From Hyaloraphidium curvatum (taxonomy: Eukaryota; Monoblepharomycota; Hyaloraphidiomycetes; Hyaloraphidiales; Hyaloraphidiaceae), in contig JAIVFI010000019.1 in assembly GCA_025558095.1 (NCBI GenBank), positions 372,001-436,000 of the forward strand: a stretch of DNA of 64,000 nucleotides, in the 5' to 3' direction. Made by a program: the position numbers and the translations under genes. This document shows, in pieces, positions 10,857 to 22,385 of this stretch (the stretch's first letter is position 1; every line of letters starts with the position of its first letter). The notes under the pieces were generated by a model that saw only the letters and a list, made by a program, of their open reading frames with translations, had not been told where the DNA came from and did no database searches.

Positions 10857-13800
10857 TCAAAGCTGGTATCGTTCGTGCAGCCGATTCCGTACTTGTATCG
10901 GATACTGAGCAACGTAGTGGTCCCATTGCTGCTGGTTCATCGAGTTCTTGAAGGCGTATAGGATCTGCAATAGAGACTGTCAGGACCAAATCGCGCCGCC
11001 GCCGGGCGAGCAACCGACCCCCTTGAAGCTCTCGTTCAGCTGCGGCGATATCCTATTCCACTGCGTCACCGCATCGCAGAAGTAAACGAAGGACTTGATG
11101 ATGCCGTTCGGGTTGACCTCGATGAGCTTGCACAGTCCCTGGAACGCCGACTCCTTCTCCGGGTTGTCGCGGATGTTGCGCAACGCCTTGCACCAAGGCT
11201 CGGCAAACGTCTCCAGGTACGGCGCGACGAGCTGCGGGCACACCAGACCAAGCCGGCCAATCGTGATCGCCGCGTTCTCCAGCAATGTCCGCGAGTTGCT
11301 CTCCGTTTGAAGCAGCGGGATCAGCTTGGAAAGGAGCGGCGTGACGTACGGCTCCATCCGCGGACCTGTGATCAACCCAGGAATCAGCGAAAGCATCGGC
11401 GTGCCTTCACGATCGACCGACCATATTGAAGCGCGATCTCGCCCGCCGCCCACGCGGCATTGTTGCAGACGGATACCTTGAGCTGGTCGACGATGGGCTC
11501 GATCTGGTTGATAACCTCCGGTAGCAGCTGAGAGAGGTACGGCTCAAGCCGAGGGAATGCGGAAATGGCGAGGTCGCCCAGAAGTGCGTAGGCGCTCTGC
11601 CGGACTTCCGATACCGCATCCTGCCGGGGCAACAGGTCAGGTTCATTGCGGCCATAACCGCCCGCCACAACGCACCTGCATGCAGACATTGAGCAGCGGC
11701 ATGAGCGGCGGGTTGCTGTTTGCGACCAAGCCGTCGACCGACGGTCCGAGACCCTGAGCGATCCCGGAGAGCAGGTCCAACGCAACGATCATGAAGTCCT
11801 TGTCCGGAGCTTCCAGGTTGGGATCTTGCTGGTACATGGCCTCGGCTTGCAGGGTGCTCTGAATCAGGTTCAAGCACCGCTCCCAGACGGGCGGCGCGAA
11901 GGGAGCGAATCCCGGGCCGAGCGCCACAGCGACTGAGGACAGGCACTGCCACGGTTGTGAGAAGCTGCGTGCAACGCGACCGCGACAAGCACGAACCTCG
12001 AGCAACGGGAAGATGTCGCGGTCCGCGTCCCGGAGGCGATTCCAGCGTTCCGTCAGGGGTCCCATGAGGGTCTGCACGTGCTCCGGCGTGTTGAGAGCGC
12101 CGCCGACCGAGTCGGCCAGCGTGCCGACGGCGTCGTAGAGGATCAGCAGGTTCTTGTGCTGGTACTTGCCAAAGGCGGCGACCAACGTCTGCAGGATGGG
12201 CCCGAGGTACGGGACCAGCTGATCGCACGCCTCCTCCTCGAGGGTGGCGAAGGCACTGCAGCCGGCTTCCTGCACGCGCTTGTTGTTGTCGAGCACCATG
12301 GCAAGAAGCCCTTGGAGGACGGGCTCGAAGTAGTTGTGCTTGTGCGCGATGTAGTCTTCGGCCGGCGCATTGACGATCCAACGCGCGTAGCGACCGAGAG
12401 TCCAACACGTGATGGAGCGAATCAAGGGCTGGCAGTGACATCGCGTCAGCATCACCTGCGGCATTCTTCGAGGCGCAAAACGCACCTGGCGATCGTTCAG
12501 GCAGCCGACCAGGAAGGGCACGAGAACATTGAGGTGGTTGTCCATGGCTTGGCAGCCTGCGAGACCTTGTCAGCACGTGTCTACCCGTTGGCGCAGGAGA
12601 AAGTAGTCTCACCTTCGGCGACGGCGCCCAAGGCCAGCACCGCGCACTCGCGCTCCTTCCAATCCTGAGACCGCAGCCGCTCCTGGAGCAGCGGCAGCAG
12701 GATCTCGAGCAGATCGTCGCCGTACACGGTCGCCAGCACGTCGAGCGCGGCCGCGGAGCACTTGCGCAGGTTCCACTCCTGGTAAACGTCGTCTTCATCC
12801 TCGTCGTCCTCGTCCTCGTCCTCGTCGATCTGCTCGCCATCCTCGTCGAACTGCGGGACCTGCTGCGGCTTGGCGGCCCCTTCGACGTGCTCGAAAGCGT
12901 GCGTTTTCGCCTTGTGGTGCCGGGGCTTGATGTCCTTGTCCTGGTCCGGCACATCGGCATCCTCATCCGCCCCCACCAGAATCGCCACGTCGTCGTCGGT
13001 GTAGACCATCCCCTTGAGCAGGACCGGGATGACGCTGGACGGAACTGTTAGCGTCCGATTCCCGAACCGGCCGCACATGCGGGGCCCACTTCTTGATGTG
13101 CGGCTCGAGGTGGTCGCGCAGCTCGTCCTGCTCAGCAAACGCCAGCCAGAACTCGCACGCCTCCAGGGCCACGCTCTCGTCCTCGTCCTGGGTGCAGTAC
13201 AGCATGAAGCTGACGACCGAATCCAGTGAGGGCAGCAGCTGGTCCGGGCGGACTTCGAGCAGCATGACCAGGGCCTGGCAGACCTGCTTCCGCACGGGAG
13301 GCGCCGCGTCGTTGGCGCGGGCGTACAGCGCCTGCACGAACTGCTCCAGGTTCGCCATGAGCGACTGCGACTTTCCGAGGATGAACTGGTTGATGCACGC
13401 GATGGCCGACGCGCGGACCTTGACGCTGGGCGAATCGAAGAAGGTGATGATGCGCGGGATCATGAAGTTGAGGGGCCGGCCGGCTTCGTCCGAGTCCAGC
13501 GCGCGCGACGAATCCTCGCAGATCTTTTGGAGCGCACTGAAGGTTCCCTGGGGGTTTCGCCGCGCGTGAGCCGGGTGGGACACATTCCCGTGCCCCTCCT
13601 GCCCACCTCGACCACCTTCATATCCTGGTGTGCCAGGAGCTCCATCAGGCGCGGCATCACCTCGCGCCACGACAGCAGACCGCCGCGCGAGATGATGGTG
13701 GTGATGACTGTCCCGGCGGTGGAGCGCACAAGCTCCTCCGAGTCGCCGAGGGCCTGCAGCACACAGGCCTTGACGTACTCCACGACGTCCGGCGGGATCG

Positions 13801-14133
13801 TGTCCCAGTTGACCCGCAGCAGGTTCTTGAGCAGCAGGCCGGCGACGGTGCGCACGTTGGCCTGCTGCGTCGGCATCTGGGTGAGGATGTAGACGAGGTA
13901 GCGGCCGTACTCGGGCACGTTGTTGAACGATGCCAGGCGCTGCGATGCGGGCGGCACGACGGCAGATAATTGCGGTGCGAAATCGTCCAGATCAGCGCGG
14001 GCGGAAAGGCGGAGCGCGAAGGACGTCCCACCTGGTTGACCTGCTGCTGCACGCGGTTGTCCGCGGACCCGGTGTTCTGCAGCAGCTCGACCAGCTGGCC
14101 GAGCGCGCCCTGCTCGGGCGCCCAGTCTGCCAT
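10857..14133 (-). CDS. KAP104: Transportin, karyopherin beta-2 (Kap104/TNPO1)
   Basis: About 913 aa from ten exons: 14133-14032, 13939-13607, 13547-13090, 13034-12613, 12556-12486, 12428-11997, 11945-11676, 11620-11422, 11365-11019 and 10964-10857. HEAT repeats run throughout. Diagnostic stretches are [72 protein letters not shown] and [20 protein letters not shown]. Residues around 340-370 form the very acidic loop ([14 protein letters not shown]) that in transportins releases cargo when Ran-GTP binds. Known cargoes carry PY-NLS signals (hnRNPs, Nab2, Hrp1). The last exon restores [17 protein letters not shown] and ends in RYQL. One junction uses a donor just after HIK (13089), giving [13 protein letters not shown]. 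Length matches yeast and human homologues. Confidence 0.94.
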
Positions 14134-14717
14134 CTTAGCGGGCGGCGGGCGGCGGGAGTCTCATGCGGTGGCGGCAGCCGCACGGCCCGAGCGGGCGATG
14201 CGCGCGGGCTGGACGCGCGGCGGGCCGCCGATGGAGCCCGGACGGCCGCAAGGACGCGGTGCGGCGCGGCACGGACGCGGGTCGTCGTCCGGGCAAGGGG
14301 CGACGCGTTTCTTTTCGGTGGTCGGTGGCCCGTCAACTCGATCCCTTTCGCGGGCCGGAGAGCGTGCGCCAGCCCAAGAGTCGTAAGGCAAAGCGTCCAC
14401 ATTTATCGAGCTAGAGACAACGTCCGTTAGGAGTCGCACAGGCCCTCGATCGCTGTGAGACGAGAAAAGCGCTGGGAAGGGGTGGTTTGACGCCTCCTGC
14501 GATCTCCGCCCCAGACGGTGCTTGAAACTTGCCAACGCTGTAAAAGGAGCTTTCAGAGACTGTGATCGAGGCGGGATCCGTCGCGATCGCCCTTCAGGGG
14601 ATATGGCGGGGGCCGTCCTCCTTGGATTGGTCGAGTCACGTCAACGACGTCCCGCCTTCTGTCCACGCGCTCCTTCCTCGCACCGACGCGACGGCACTCT
14701 ACGACCAATTCCGCGAG
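14134..14717. promoter_or_regulatory. Divergent intergenic region between KAP104 and ARO7
   Basis: 584 bp without a convincing gene. ORFs in both strands are low-complexity Arg/Ala/Gly/Pro translations of GC-rich DNA with no recognisable domain. It must hold the 5' leaders and promoters of two divergent genes. No clear TATA box or repeat was seen. Confidence 0.5.
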
Positions 14718-15807
14718 ATGAACTTCTTTTCCTCCAAGGAGCAGCCGGTTTCCCTGGACAAGGCAGGCCGCGATGTGCCTCCCAACCTCGGCACCGTCCC
14801 TGACTCCACAATCGCGCCGCAGGTCCGCGAGACCCTCATCCGGCTCGAAGACACCATCATCTTCGGTGCGTTCAATGCTGATAACGCAACGATGGTCGGA
14901 CGGAATGCCGACCACCCCCCGGGTCTCCATTTCAGCCCTCATCGAGCGCGCCCAGTTTGCGCACAATGCCAAGATCTACGAGCCCAAGGACTTTGATCTT
15001 GAGGGGCAGGACTTTGACGGATCCTTCATGGAATGGATGCTCCGCGAGACCGAGGTCATTCACGGTAGGTCCGGGCTCCCTCCCACTCATTGCGTCCCAA
15101 CGACCTCCTGCCGACTTTCGTACGATCTCCACCCCAGCCAAAGCGCGCCGCTTCACCTCCCCCGACGAGAACCCCTTCTTCCCGGACCTCCCCGCCCCCA
15201 TCCTCCCCGCTCTCGCCTACCCGGACGTGCTGCACCGCAACACGGTCAACGTCAACGCGGACCTGCTGCGGATATACGAGCGCGAGATCGTGCCGGCGCT
15301 GTGCAAGCCGGGGGACGACCTGCAGTACGGGAGCTCGGCGACAAAGGACGTGGACTGCCTACAGCTGCTGAGCCGGAGGATACACTACGGTGGGCTACCG
15401 AACGTTGCTGGGTGCTTCCGGGGTGTGGGGGCTGACGATCGAGCAACGGCGCGGGCCTCGGTGCAGGCAAGTTCGTGGCCGAGGCCAAGTTCACGGACCC
15501 CAAGTACCAGGAAAAGTACGTGGCGCTGATCAAGGCCGGGGACACTCCGGGAATCGAGGAGCTGCTCACCAACCGCGCGGTGGAGGAGCGGGTGGTGAAG
15601 CGGCTGCGGAAAAAGGCGGCCATCTACGGGCAGGACATCGTGGACGACGACGGGGGCGCGCCCAACGGCACGCCGGGGTCGCCGACCGGCGGATCGGGGT
15701 CGTACAAGATCGACCTGGACCTGGTCGTGCGGCTGTACGAAAAGTACGTGATCCCGCTGACCAAGCGGGTGGAGGTGGAATATCTCATGCAGCGGCTGGA
15801 TCCGTGA
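14718..15807 (+). CDS. ARO7: Chorismate mutase, eukaryotic AroQ type
   Basis: About 289 aa from exons 14718-14865, 14936-15064, 15138-15389 and 15467-15807. It converts chorismate to prephenate, the branch leading to Phe and Tyr and away from Trp. Landmarks match yeast Aro7: VRETLIRLEDTIIF then LIERAQFAHNAKIYE, DENPFFPD, SSATKDVDCLQLLSRRIHYG then KFVAEAKF, AVEERVVKRLRKKAAIYG and IPLTKRVEVEYLMQRLDP. A Gly/Ser/Pro-rich loop (residues about 245-258) sits before the last helix. The ATG at 14718 is the first methionine in the open frame. It adds about 45 residues ahead of the catalytic fold, so a later start is possible but has no in-frame ATG. TRP2 and TRP3, the competing branch, lie 10 kb upstream. 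Confidence 0.93.
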
Positions 15808-15942
15808 ATCTGTATAGGCGTGCGCGCGCGTGCTCGGTGTTCGCCCCCTCGTGGTGTGTATTCCCAACTGGGCAAAAAGGAAAAAGGAAACGACACATCG
15901 CCTGCTCCTTGCCTCCCAACCGCCGCCGTCCTCACGCGTCCG

Positions 15943-17319
15943 TCAACCGCGGAACACGACCGTCTGCTGCGCGGGCTTCGCCGGCGGCTTGCCCGACGGC
16001 CTCTGGGCCGGCGGCCGGGTATCCCGGATCCGCGAGGCGATGCCCGGCTTGCCGGATTGCGGGGGCGGCGATCTGCGGGAACCGGGGGTTGGTTCGATGG
16101 CAAAGGGCGTCAATGATGGCAACCCACCTGGATCCTTGGGCAGCAGACGAGGGAGCGGACGGCCGCGGGGGAACAGGGGACGGCTTGGACCCCACGTCCG
16201 ACACCTTGGATGCCCCGGCAATTGTGAGCGACCTCACTTCCTCGCACTTGAGCGTTTTGCCTGCCCGGCTGTCAGGCGAAGGGTCGCAGCACCGACAGGG
16301 TGCGGCACCCACCGTCGGCCATCTGCCCGTCCAGCGCGGCTATACATCTCCTGGCGTCGGCGGGGTTCTCAAAGACCACGTGTGCCTCGCCCGTCGAGAC
16401 CTGGTTCGCGTTGTAGAGCAGGCTGACGCGCACGACGTTGCCGTACTCGGAGAGAGCGGCCTGGCGGACGGCACCCAGTCAGACGACGAAAGACACGAGC
16501 AAAGGCCATGCCGCCAACCCTCAAGTCCTGCTCGGAAGCCTCGGTGTGCAGGTTGGAGATCTTGACGGTCGCTGCCCCGGCCCTCCCCGCCGCCCCGGCC
16601 GCCCCCGCGATCTTTGCCGGCGCCGGCGGCGGCCGGTGCGGCACCGACGGCCCTGCGCCGGCCTGCACGCGCTTATGCGGCGCCGCCTCGTCGTCCGAGC
16701 CCGCCTTGCGCTTGCGGTCGTTCGCCGGCCCCCCGCCGACGCGGTCCGCCACGGACGCCTTGCCCGAGCGCATCTCGACGTCCGCGACCATGCCGCCCAT
16801 CATGCGCCTGACGCCTGGGTCCCAGGCGACGTTGCCGCGGCCGCGCACGGTCATTCCCGAGCCGCCTGCGATTGCCTGCACGGCGGTGCCGAACAGCGCG
16901 CCGGGGCCGGGGGCGGCCAGCACGGGCGAGAGGTCGTTGCGGATGGTGACGGTCAAGTCCTTCTGGCGGGGCGGCTCGCGTGCCGAGGACGCCTCCGGGG
17001 GCCGCGTCTTTATCTGCGGGGCGCCGGGGCCCAGCCGCGCCGCGATGGGTTTCTTAGCCGGGTTGGCGGCGGCCAGCGTGCCGCGCGACGCGCCCGCCGT
17101 CGGGTACGGCTCGGGCTTCGCCTTCTGCTTCTTCGCCGCCTTGCCGCCGCCGCCCGCCGCGTTGCTCTTTGCCGCCGCCGCCGCCGCCGCCGCCGCGCCC
17201 TTCGCGTCGACGCGCGGGCCGATGCGCGACGCAACGCCCGCGGGCGCCGGCTTGGGCGCGGGCCGCGGCGCCCGCTGCGCAGCCATAATCTCGTCGAGCG
17301 ACTTGTCGAGCTTGTCCAT
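15943..17319 (-). CDS. YRA1: ALYREF/Yra1-like mRNA export adaptor with one RRM
   Basis: About 368 aa from exons 17319-16519, 16460-16313, 16260-16233 and 16072-15943. It starts with the short conserved helix KLDKSLDEIM, the UAP56-binding motif of Aly/REF proteins. A long Ala/Pro/Gly/Arg-rich linker includes a run of about nine alanines. A single RRM follows: ATVKISNLH, then EASEQDLRAALSEYGNVV, TGEAHVVFENPADARRCIAALDG. The basic tail contains GIASRIRDTRPPAQ, an echo of AGVASRIGPRV near the N-terminus. Aly/REF links splicing and TREX to the Mex67 export receptor. The last intron (16073-16232, 160 nt) and the tiny 28-nt exon are my best reconstruction and are tentative; the first two exons are firm. 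Confidence 0.82.
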
Positions 17320-17758
17320 CGGGACAAACTGGATCGGCGGGCAGGGGTTTCGGAGGGGGAGGGGGGGAGGGAGGTGATTACTCGATCACTTTTTCAACCC
17401 CGTCAACCACCAACCGCCCATACAGACGGGGGAAGACGCAATGTCTGTCTGCAGGTGCGTTCCATGGAGCTAATACCTCCCCCCCGGGGCAGCCCCGGCT
17501 GGACGAGGCCACGATCGACGGTCCACTGCAGGCATGCACCATGTCAGGGTGCGATCGCCGAAGCCGCGGGGAAGTAGCCGAGACCCAGTTCGCGAGAGAC
17601 GATTGCAGTCCGCCTCGTGCTTTCTCTTGGACCGGCCGTGCAGTACGTCCGCCGTCCTGTACGACGCCTCAATGCATGGGCCGGACAAGGGGGTGATGGG
17701 GTGGAGGTGCGAGACAACAAGCAAAGATCACACTTTCCGTCGTCGTCCGTTCCCCGGC
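17320..17758. promoter_or_regulatory. Divergent intergenic region between YRA1 and LSG1
   Basis: 439 bp between two divergent starts. It contains a purine-rich G tract on the + strand around 17355-17370 but no gene-like ORF. Presumably promoters and 5' leaders. Confidence 0.5.
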
Positions 17759-20093
17759 ATGGCGCCCAAGAAGGACCCGCCGCTCGGGCGTGCGCTCGTG
17801 CGCAGCCGGTTCGGTTCGGGGCGCGCGATGGTCGCCGACGCGCGCGACGGCACGCGCCACGTGGCCGAGCTCGAGCGCGGCGCGGCGCGGCCCCTCGGCA
17901 GCGTCACCGACGAGAGCGACGTCGACGCGTTCCTCGCGGCGGCCGCGCTGCGGGGCGAGGAGTTCGCGGCGGAGCGCCGCGCCGTGCGGCTCGTCGCGCA
18001 CGGCGGCATCGCGGCGGCGGCCGGCGGCGAGAACGGGCCGGTCGTCGCTTCGCACGCCCCCGCCGGCGGGCTGCTGCTGGCCGCGCAGATCGCTGCGTCG
18101 GGCAACCCGCACCTGCTCGCGCCCGCAGACGAGGCCGCCGCCCTGCGCGAGCACGAGGCGCTGCGGGGCTGCCTGCGCGTGCCGAGGCGTCCCCGCTGGG
18201 ACCCGCGCACCACGCCGGAGCAGCTGGCTCGCGCCGAAAAGGACGCGTTCCTGGCCTGGCGCCGCGGGCTGGCTGAGCTCGAGGAGGACAAGGGGCTGCT
18301 GCTCACGCCGTTCGAGCGCAACCTCGACATCTGGCGCCAGCTGTGGCGCGTCGTCGAGCGCTCCGACCTGGTCGTGCAGATCGTCGACGCCAGGAACCCG
18401 CTGCTGTTCCGATCCGAGGACCTGGAGCGCTACGTGGCCGAGTTCGGCGAGCCGGACGGGCCAGTGGGCGTGGGGACCGGCGCAAAGAGGAAGCGCAACC
18501 TGCTCGTCGTCAACAAGGCAGACTTTCTCACCCCGGCGCAGCGCCGCGAATGGGCGGACTACTTTGACGCGCGCGGCATCCGCTACGCCTGGTTCTCGGC
18601 CGCGCTGGCAAAGAAGCTGCAGGACGAGGAGAAGAAGCGGGCCGCCGACGAGGAGGAGGGGATGTCTGCGGTCGCCCCGGCGGCGGCACGGGCGTCCGAG
18701 GTCAAAGGCGAGGAAGGAGGCGAGGAAGGTGCTACCGATGAGGCCGACGGAGAAGAAGCGAGGCTGGCAAAGGAGATGGAAGAGGCCGGTCGGCTGCTGG
18801 CAAGGACTGCCGTCAACGGCACAGCTTCCGACGGGGAGCACCAGCCGAACGCCGCGTCTCCCTCTTCGGATTCGGAAGGTTCGGACTCGGATCCTTCAGA
18901 GGGCGACTCGGGTGACGAGGAGGCCGACGACGACGAACGGCTCCCCGTAACGTTCGAGGACGACCGGCGCATGTACCTGCACGCGCACGCCGTCCCCGCC
19001 GCACCGGAGGCCGACCCCCGCACGCGCATCCTCTCCTCCGCCGAGCTGCTCGCCCTCCTGGAATCTTCCTGCCCCCCCTCGGACGACCCCGCGCACAAGC
19101 CCACGGTCGGCATGGTCGGCTACCCCAACGTGGGCAAGTCCTCCACCATCAACGTCCTCGCGGGCTCCAAGCGCGTCGCCGTCTCCTCGACCCCGGGCAA
19201 GACCAAGCACTTCCAGACCATCCACCTGCCCGGCACCCGCATGACCCTGTGCGACTGCCCCGGCCTCGTGTTCCCGACCTTTGCTACCACAAAGGCCGAC
19301 CTCGTCACGCAGGGCGTGCTGCCCGTGGACCAGATGCGCGAGCACACGGGGCCCGCGGCGCTGCTGTGCATGCGCATCCCGAGGAGGGTGCTCGAGTGGA
19401 CGTACGGCCTGGTGATCAGGAAGAGGGGCGCCGCGGAGGCGAGGGAGGGGTGGGAGGAGGATTACTGCAGGCCCGAGGAGCTGCTGCAGCAGTACGCTGG
19501 TGCGTCGATACGCGGGCCGCTCACGATCGTCGTTCCTTACCTCTCCGTTGCCCCGATTCCCGCTTCCAGTGATGCGCGGCTTCGCCCGTGGCGTGCAGGG
19601 CAACCCCGACGAGCACCGCGCGGCGAGGTACCTGCTCAAGGACTACATCGACGGCCGGCTGCTCTACTGCATGCCGCCGCCCGGCTGCGGGCTGAACGGG
19701 GAGCGCTTCAACGCCGAAATCTACGCGGGCAAGTCGCTCTCGGGCCGGCGCCGGCGCGGGCAGGAGGAGCAGGACCCGGCCGCATCCGCGGGCGCGGAAC
19801 CGGCCGTTGCGGGGGAACGGGACTTTGACAGCGACTTTTTCCGCGACGCCGGCAAGCAGGGCCTGCTCCCGTCGACGCTGGGCAAGTTCCGCCAGGCCGA
19901 CTTTTCGAGGCCGAAGTTCTACCCGTCGCAAAACGTGGCCAACGACGACGGGACGGCCAGCACGGCCACGGGATGGACCTTCACCTCCTCGTCCACGCGG
20001 TGGACAAAGGGGGACCCGGGGGAGAACGGCAAGAAGCACTGGAAGGGGAACAAACGCGAGAAGAAGCGCACGGCGTGGACGAAGGTCGATTGA
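17759..20093 (+). CDS. LSG1: LSG1-type circularly permuted GTPase, 60S export factor release
   Basis: About 754 aa from exons 17759-19499 and 19570-20093, with one 70-nt intron. It begins MAPKKDPPLGRALVRSRF, the LSG1 family opening. The GTPase motifs are permuted: G4 (VVNKADF) comes first, G1 (GYPNVGKSST) about 275 residues later, then G3 (DCPGL). An insert of about 100 residues between G4 and G1 is rich in Glu, Asp and Ser. The C-terminus has ARYLLKDYIDGRLLYCMPPPGC and a basic end. Yeast Lsg1 acts in the cytoplasm to release Nmd3 from pre-60S subunits. The stop is 21 bp from the convergent kinase gene. Confidence 0.95.
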
Positions 20094-20114
20094 TGGGCTT
20101 GGCTCGTGTTGCCT

Positions 20115-21662
20115 TCACCCCCAGATATCGGCAATAACCTGGGTATCTGAGCGCTCGTCGACGTATTCGTACCACCCGTTCCCGACCTGCTTGGCCGTCT
20201 TGTCCGCCGCCCCGGCCTTTGCGGTCTGGGCCTCCTGCGGCGTGCGGTCCAGGTCCTCCTCGTCGTCGTCCACATCCCACTCCACGTCGGTCAGGACTGG
20301 AAGCGGCGGGCTCTTTGTAGACTCGGGCGACGCCGTCAGAGCCGTCATGGGCTGCATCCCGCGCCTCGCCAGTCCGCCGAGGATCCGTTGCGGTGCCGAA
20401 TGGACGGGCAACTCGGTCTCGCTGCGGGAGCGGGACCTCGCCTCGTCGTCGCTGCTTTTGTCCGACGAGACAGTGGCAAAGGCCGCCAGGACGACGCTGC
20501 GGAACCGCGACCGCTTGCGCTCATTGGCAATCAGGTTCGGGAGGCGGCCAGAGGCGTCGTCCTGCGCGGCGACGGAGAGCACGCCGGGCATGTGGTCGGC
20601 CGTGCGGGTGCGCTGGAGCTTCATCGGCCCGTCCGCTGCCGCACCGTCCGCAGAATGCGGCGAGGCAACGGCCTGCCTGTCGCCCAGCGCGGGGTCCTCG
20701 AGCAGCGACTGCACGGTCGGCTTTTCCGAAGCCGGCCGGACGGGATCGCTGTCTTCCTCGGCCTCGATGTTGACCTGCCGCAGCGCCTCCAGGTACGCCG
20801 GGGGGGTAAACTGCTGGATCCAAGGGTGGCGCATGGCCTCGTCCGCCGTCAGCCGCTCGGCTGGGTCGACGGCCAGCAGCTTCCTGCAAAAGTCCATGGC
20901 CTCGGGCGAGATCGAGTCCCACGTCTCCTCGGAAAAGTCAAAGGAGCCGCCCATGATCCGGCGGAAAAGGTCGGCCTGGTCCGAATACCCGGCGCACGGA
21001 TGCCGTCCCGTGAGGCACTGCACCGCGATCACGCCGAGCGAGAAGATGTCCACGGCCTTCGTGTACCCTTTGCCCTGCAGGATCTCCGGGGCCATGAAGA
21101 GCGGCGAGCCAATCTGGGTTTGAAGCAAGGTCCGCGGGTCGTTGATCTTGGCAATGCCGAAATCGAGGATCAGCAGCGGGGCATTGGGATCCTGGCTCCG
21201 GAACTGTAGGTTGCTCGTCTTCAGATCGCGGTGGACGATGCCCCGCGCGTGCAGGAAGCAGACTGCGTTTAGGACCGTCGCGAGGCAGACGGCGGCGTCC
21301 TCCTCCGTGAATGTCCGCAGCTCCACGATGCGGTCAAAGAGCGTGCCTCCTTCGGCAAGCTCAAAGACAAGAGCATAGGACCGCGACGTCTCGAACAGGT
21401 CGAGCAGCCTGATCACGTGGGGGTGACGCAGGCCCCTGAGGATGCCTGCCTCGGCCTCGACGACGCTGCTCGCGTCGCCTGCGCGCTTGGCAATCGTCTT
21501 GATGGCGCATTTCCGCCCCGTCGGTAGATGGATCGCCTCGCGAACCTTGCCCTGCGTCCCTCGGCCGAGGACGCGTACGATGCTGTACTCTCTCCATTTC
21601 TCTTCCTTCGGGACGCTCGCGCAGCGCTGGTCTCCCATCGCCGACTCCGTGCCGTGGTCCAA
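20115..21662 (-). CDS. Serine/threonine protein kinase, CAMK-like
   Basis: An intronless gene of 515 aa if the first ATG is used; a second ATG eight codons later (MGDQR) is equally plausible. The kinase domain spans about residues 26-290 with all catalytic elements: GRGTQGKV loop (33-40), Lys55 in CAIKTI, HRDLKTSN loop with catalytic Asp146, DFG at 167-169, and the GSPLFMAPE activation segment. VDIFSLGVIAVQCLTGRHP and RLTADEAMRHPWI fit the CAMK/CAMKL group. The C-terminal 220 residues are low complexity with Ser/Arg and acidic patches, without a recognisable calmodulin-binding or other domain. The substrate is unknown. Confidence 0.85.
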   Translation of the reverse strand: MDHGTESAMGDQRCASVPKEEKWREYSIVRVLGRGTQGKVREAIHLPTGRKCAIKTIAKRAGDASSVVEAEAGILRGLRHPHVIRLLDLFETSRSYALVFELAEGGTLFDRIVELRTFTEEDAAVCLATVLNAVCFLHARGIVHRDLKTSNLQFRSQDPNAPLLILDFGIAKINDPRTLLQTQIGSPLFMAPEILQGKGYTKAVDIFSLGVIAVQCLTGRHPCAGYSDQADLFRRIMGGSFDFSEETWDSISPEAMDFCRKLLAVDPAERLTADEAMRHPWIQQFTPPAYLEALRQVNIEAEEDSDPVRPASEKPTVQSLLEDPALGDRQAVASPHSADGAAADGPMKLQRTRTADHMPGVLSVAAQDDASGRLPNLIANERKRSRFRSVVLAAFATVSSDKSSDDEARSRSRSETELPVHSAPQRILGGLARRGMQPMTALTASPESTKSPPLPVLTDVEWDVDDDEEDLDRTPQEAQTAKAGAADKTAKQVGNGWYEYVDERSDTQVIADIWG

Positions 21663-21766
21663 AGTCGCGCGTGATCGCTGGCGGGCAAACTAATTCGGAC
21701 TCCGCCCAAGCTCCACATATGTTTGCTCGCAGCTGGGCGCGCTCTCGCGGCTCCTTTACGTCTATA

Positions 21767-22377
21767 ATGTCGCTGGAATCCGGCATCGCCGGGGCGCCGA
21801 CGCACTTGGCCCGTCGATCGCAGTCTTCCCACCCGGCGCCGTTTGTGCCCCTGGTTGAATACGAGGACGCGTCTCCCGGAGCCAAGGCCGTGTTCGACAC
21901 AATCATCGCGAGACGAGGCCTGAAGGACGCGTCGCAGATCAACAACTTCTGGCGTGCGCTGGCAAACGACGAGAAAACGCTGAAGAGGACGTGGGAGTCG
22001 GTCGAAGAGGTCATGGCACCAGGCGGCGCGCTCGACCCCCTGGTCAAGCAGCTCATCTGTGAGCTTTGCCGCTTCCAAGCATTCGGTTTGTCTCTGATGC
22101 GCCCATAATCAGATATTGCGGTCTCCCAGGTCAACAACTGCGGGTATTGGTAGGTGCGGACGGAGTTCGGTCTACATTCACTCAGGCTCGTCATCCCGAA
22201 AGTCAACTTTCACACGGCGCCGCGGCCAAGAAGTTGGGAATGACGGCAGCTATGTTCATGGAGCTCAGCGCGGTCGTGGCAATGGCCAACGAGACGAATC
22301 GTCTCGCCACGGCGCTCAGGGTGCCGCCGGACGAAGAAGCTTTTGGAAATGTGCCATTCGCCGAGAGCCAGTCTTGA
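21767..22377 (+). CDS. AhpD/carboxymuconolactone decarboxylase-like protein
   Basis: About 167 aa from exons 21767-22058, 22113-22149 and 22203-22377. Splicing out the 54- and 53-nt introns restores QLIYIAVSQVNNCGYCQLSHG, which contains the AhpD-family CxxCxxxH redox motif (CGYCQLSH). AAAKKLGMT and VVAMANETNRLATALRVP follow, typical of the CMD fold. Family members are peroxidase-coupled disulfide reductants or lactone decarboxylases; many fungal ones are uncharacterised. No targeting signal is evident. The 37-nt middle exon carries both cysteines, so a wrong splice would destroy the active site. The stop is 8 bp from the convergent phosphoesterase. Confidence 0.85.
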
Positions 22378-22385
22378 AGATGGAT

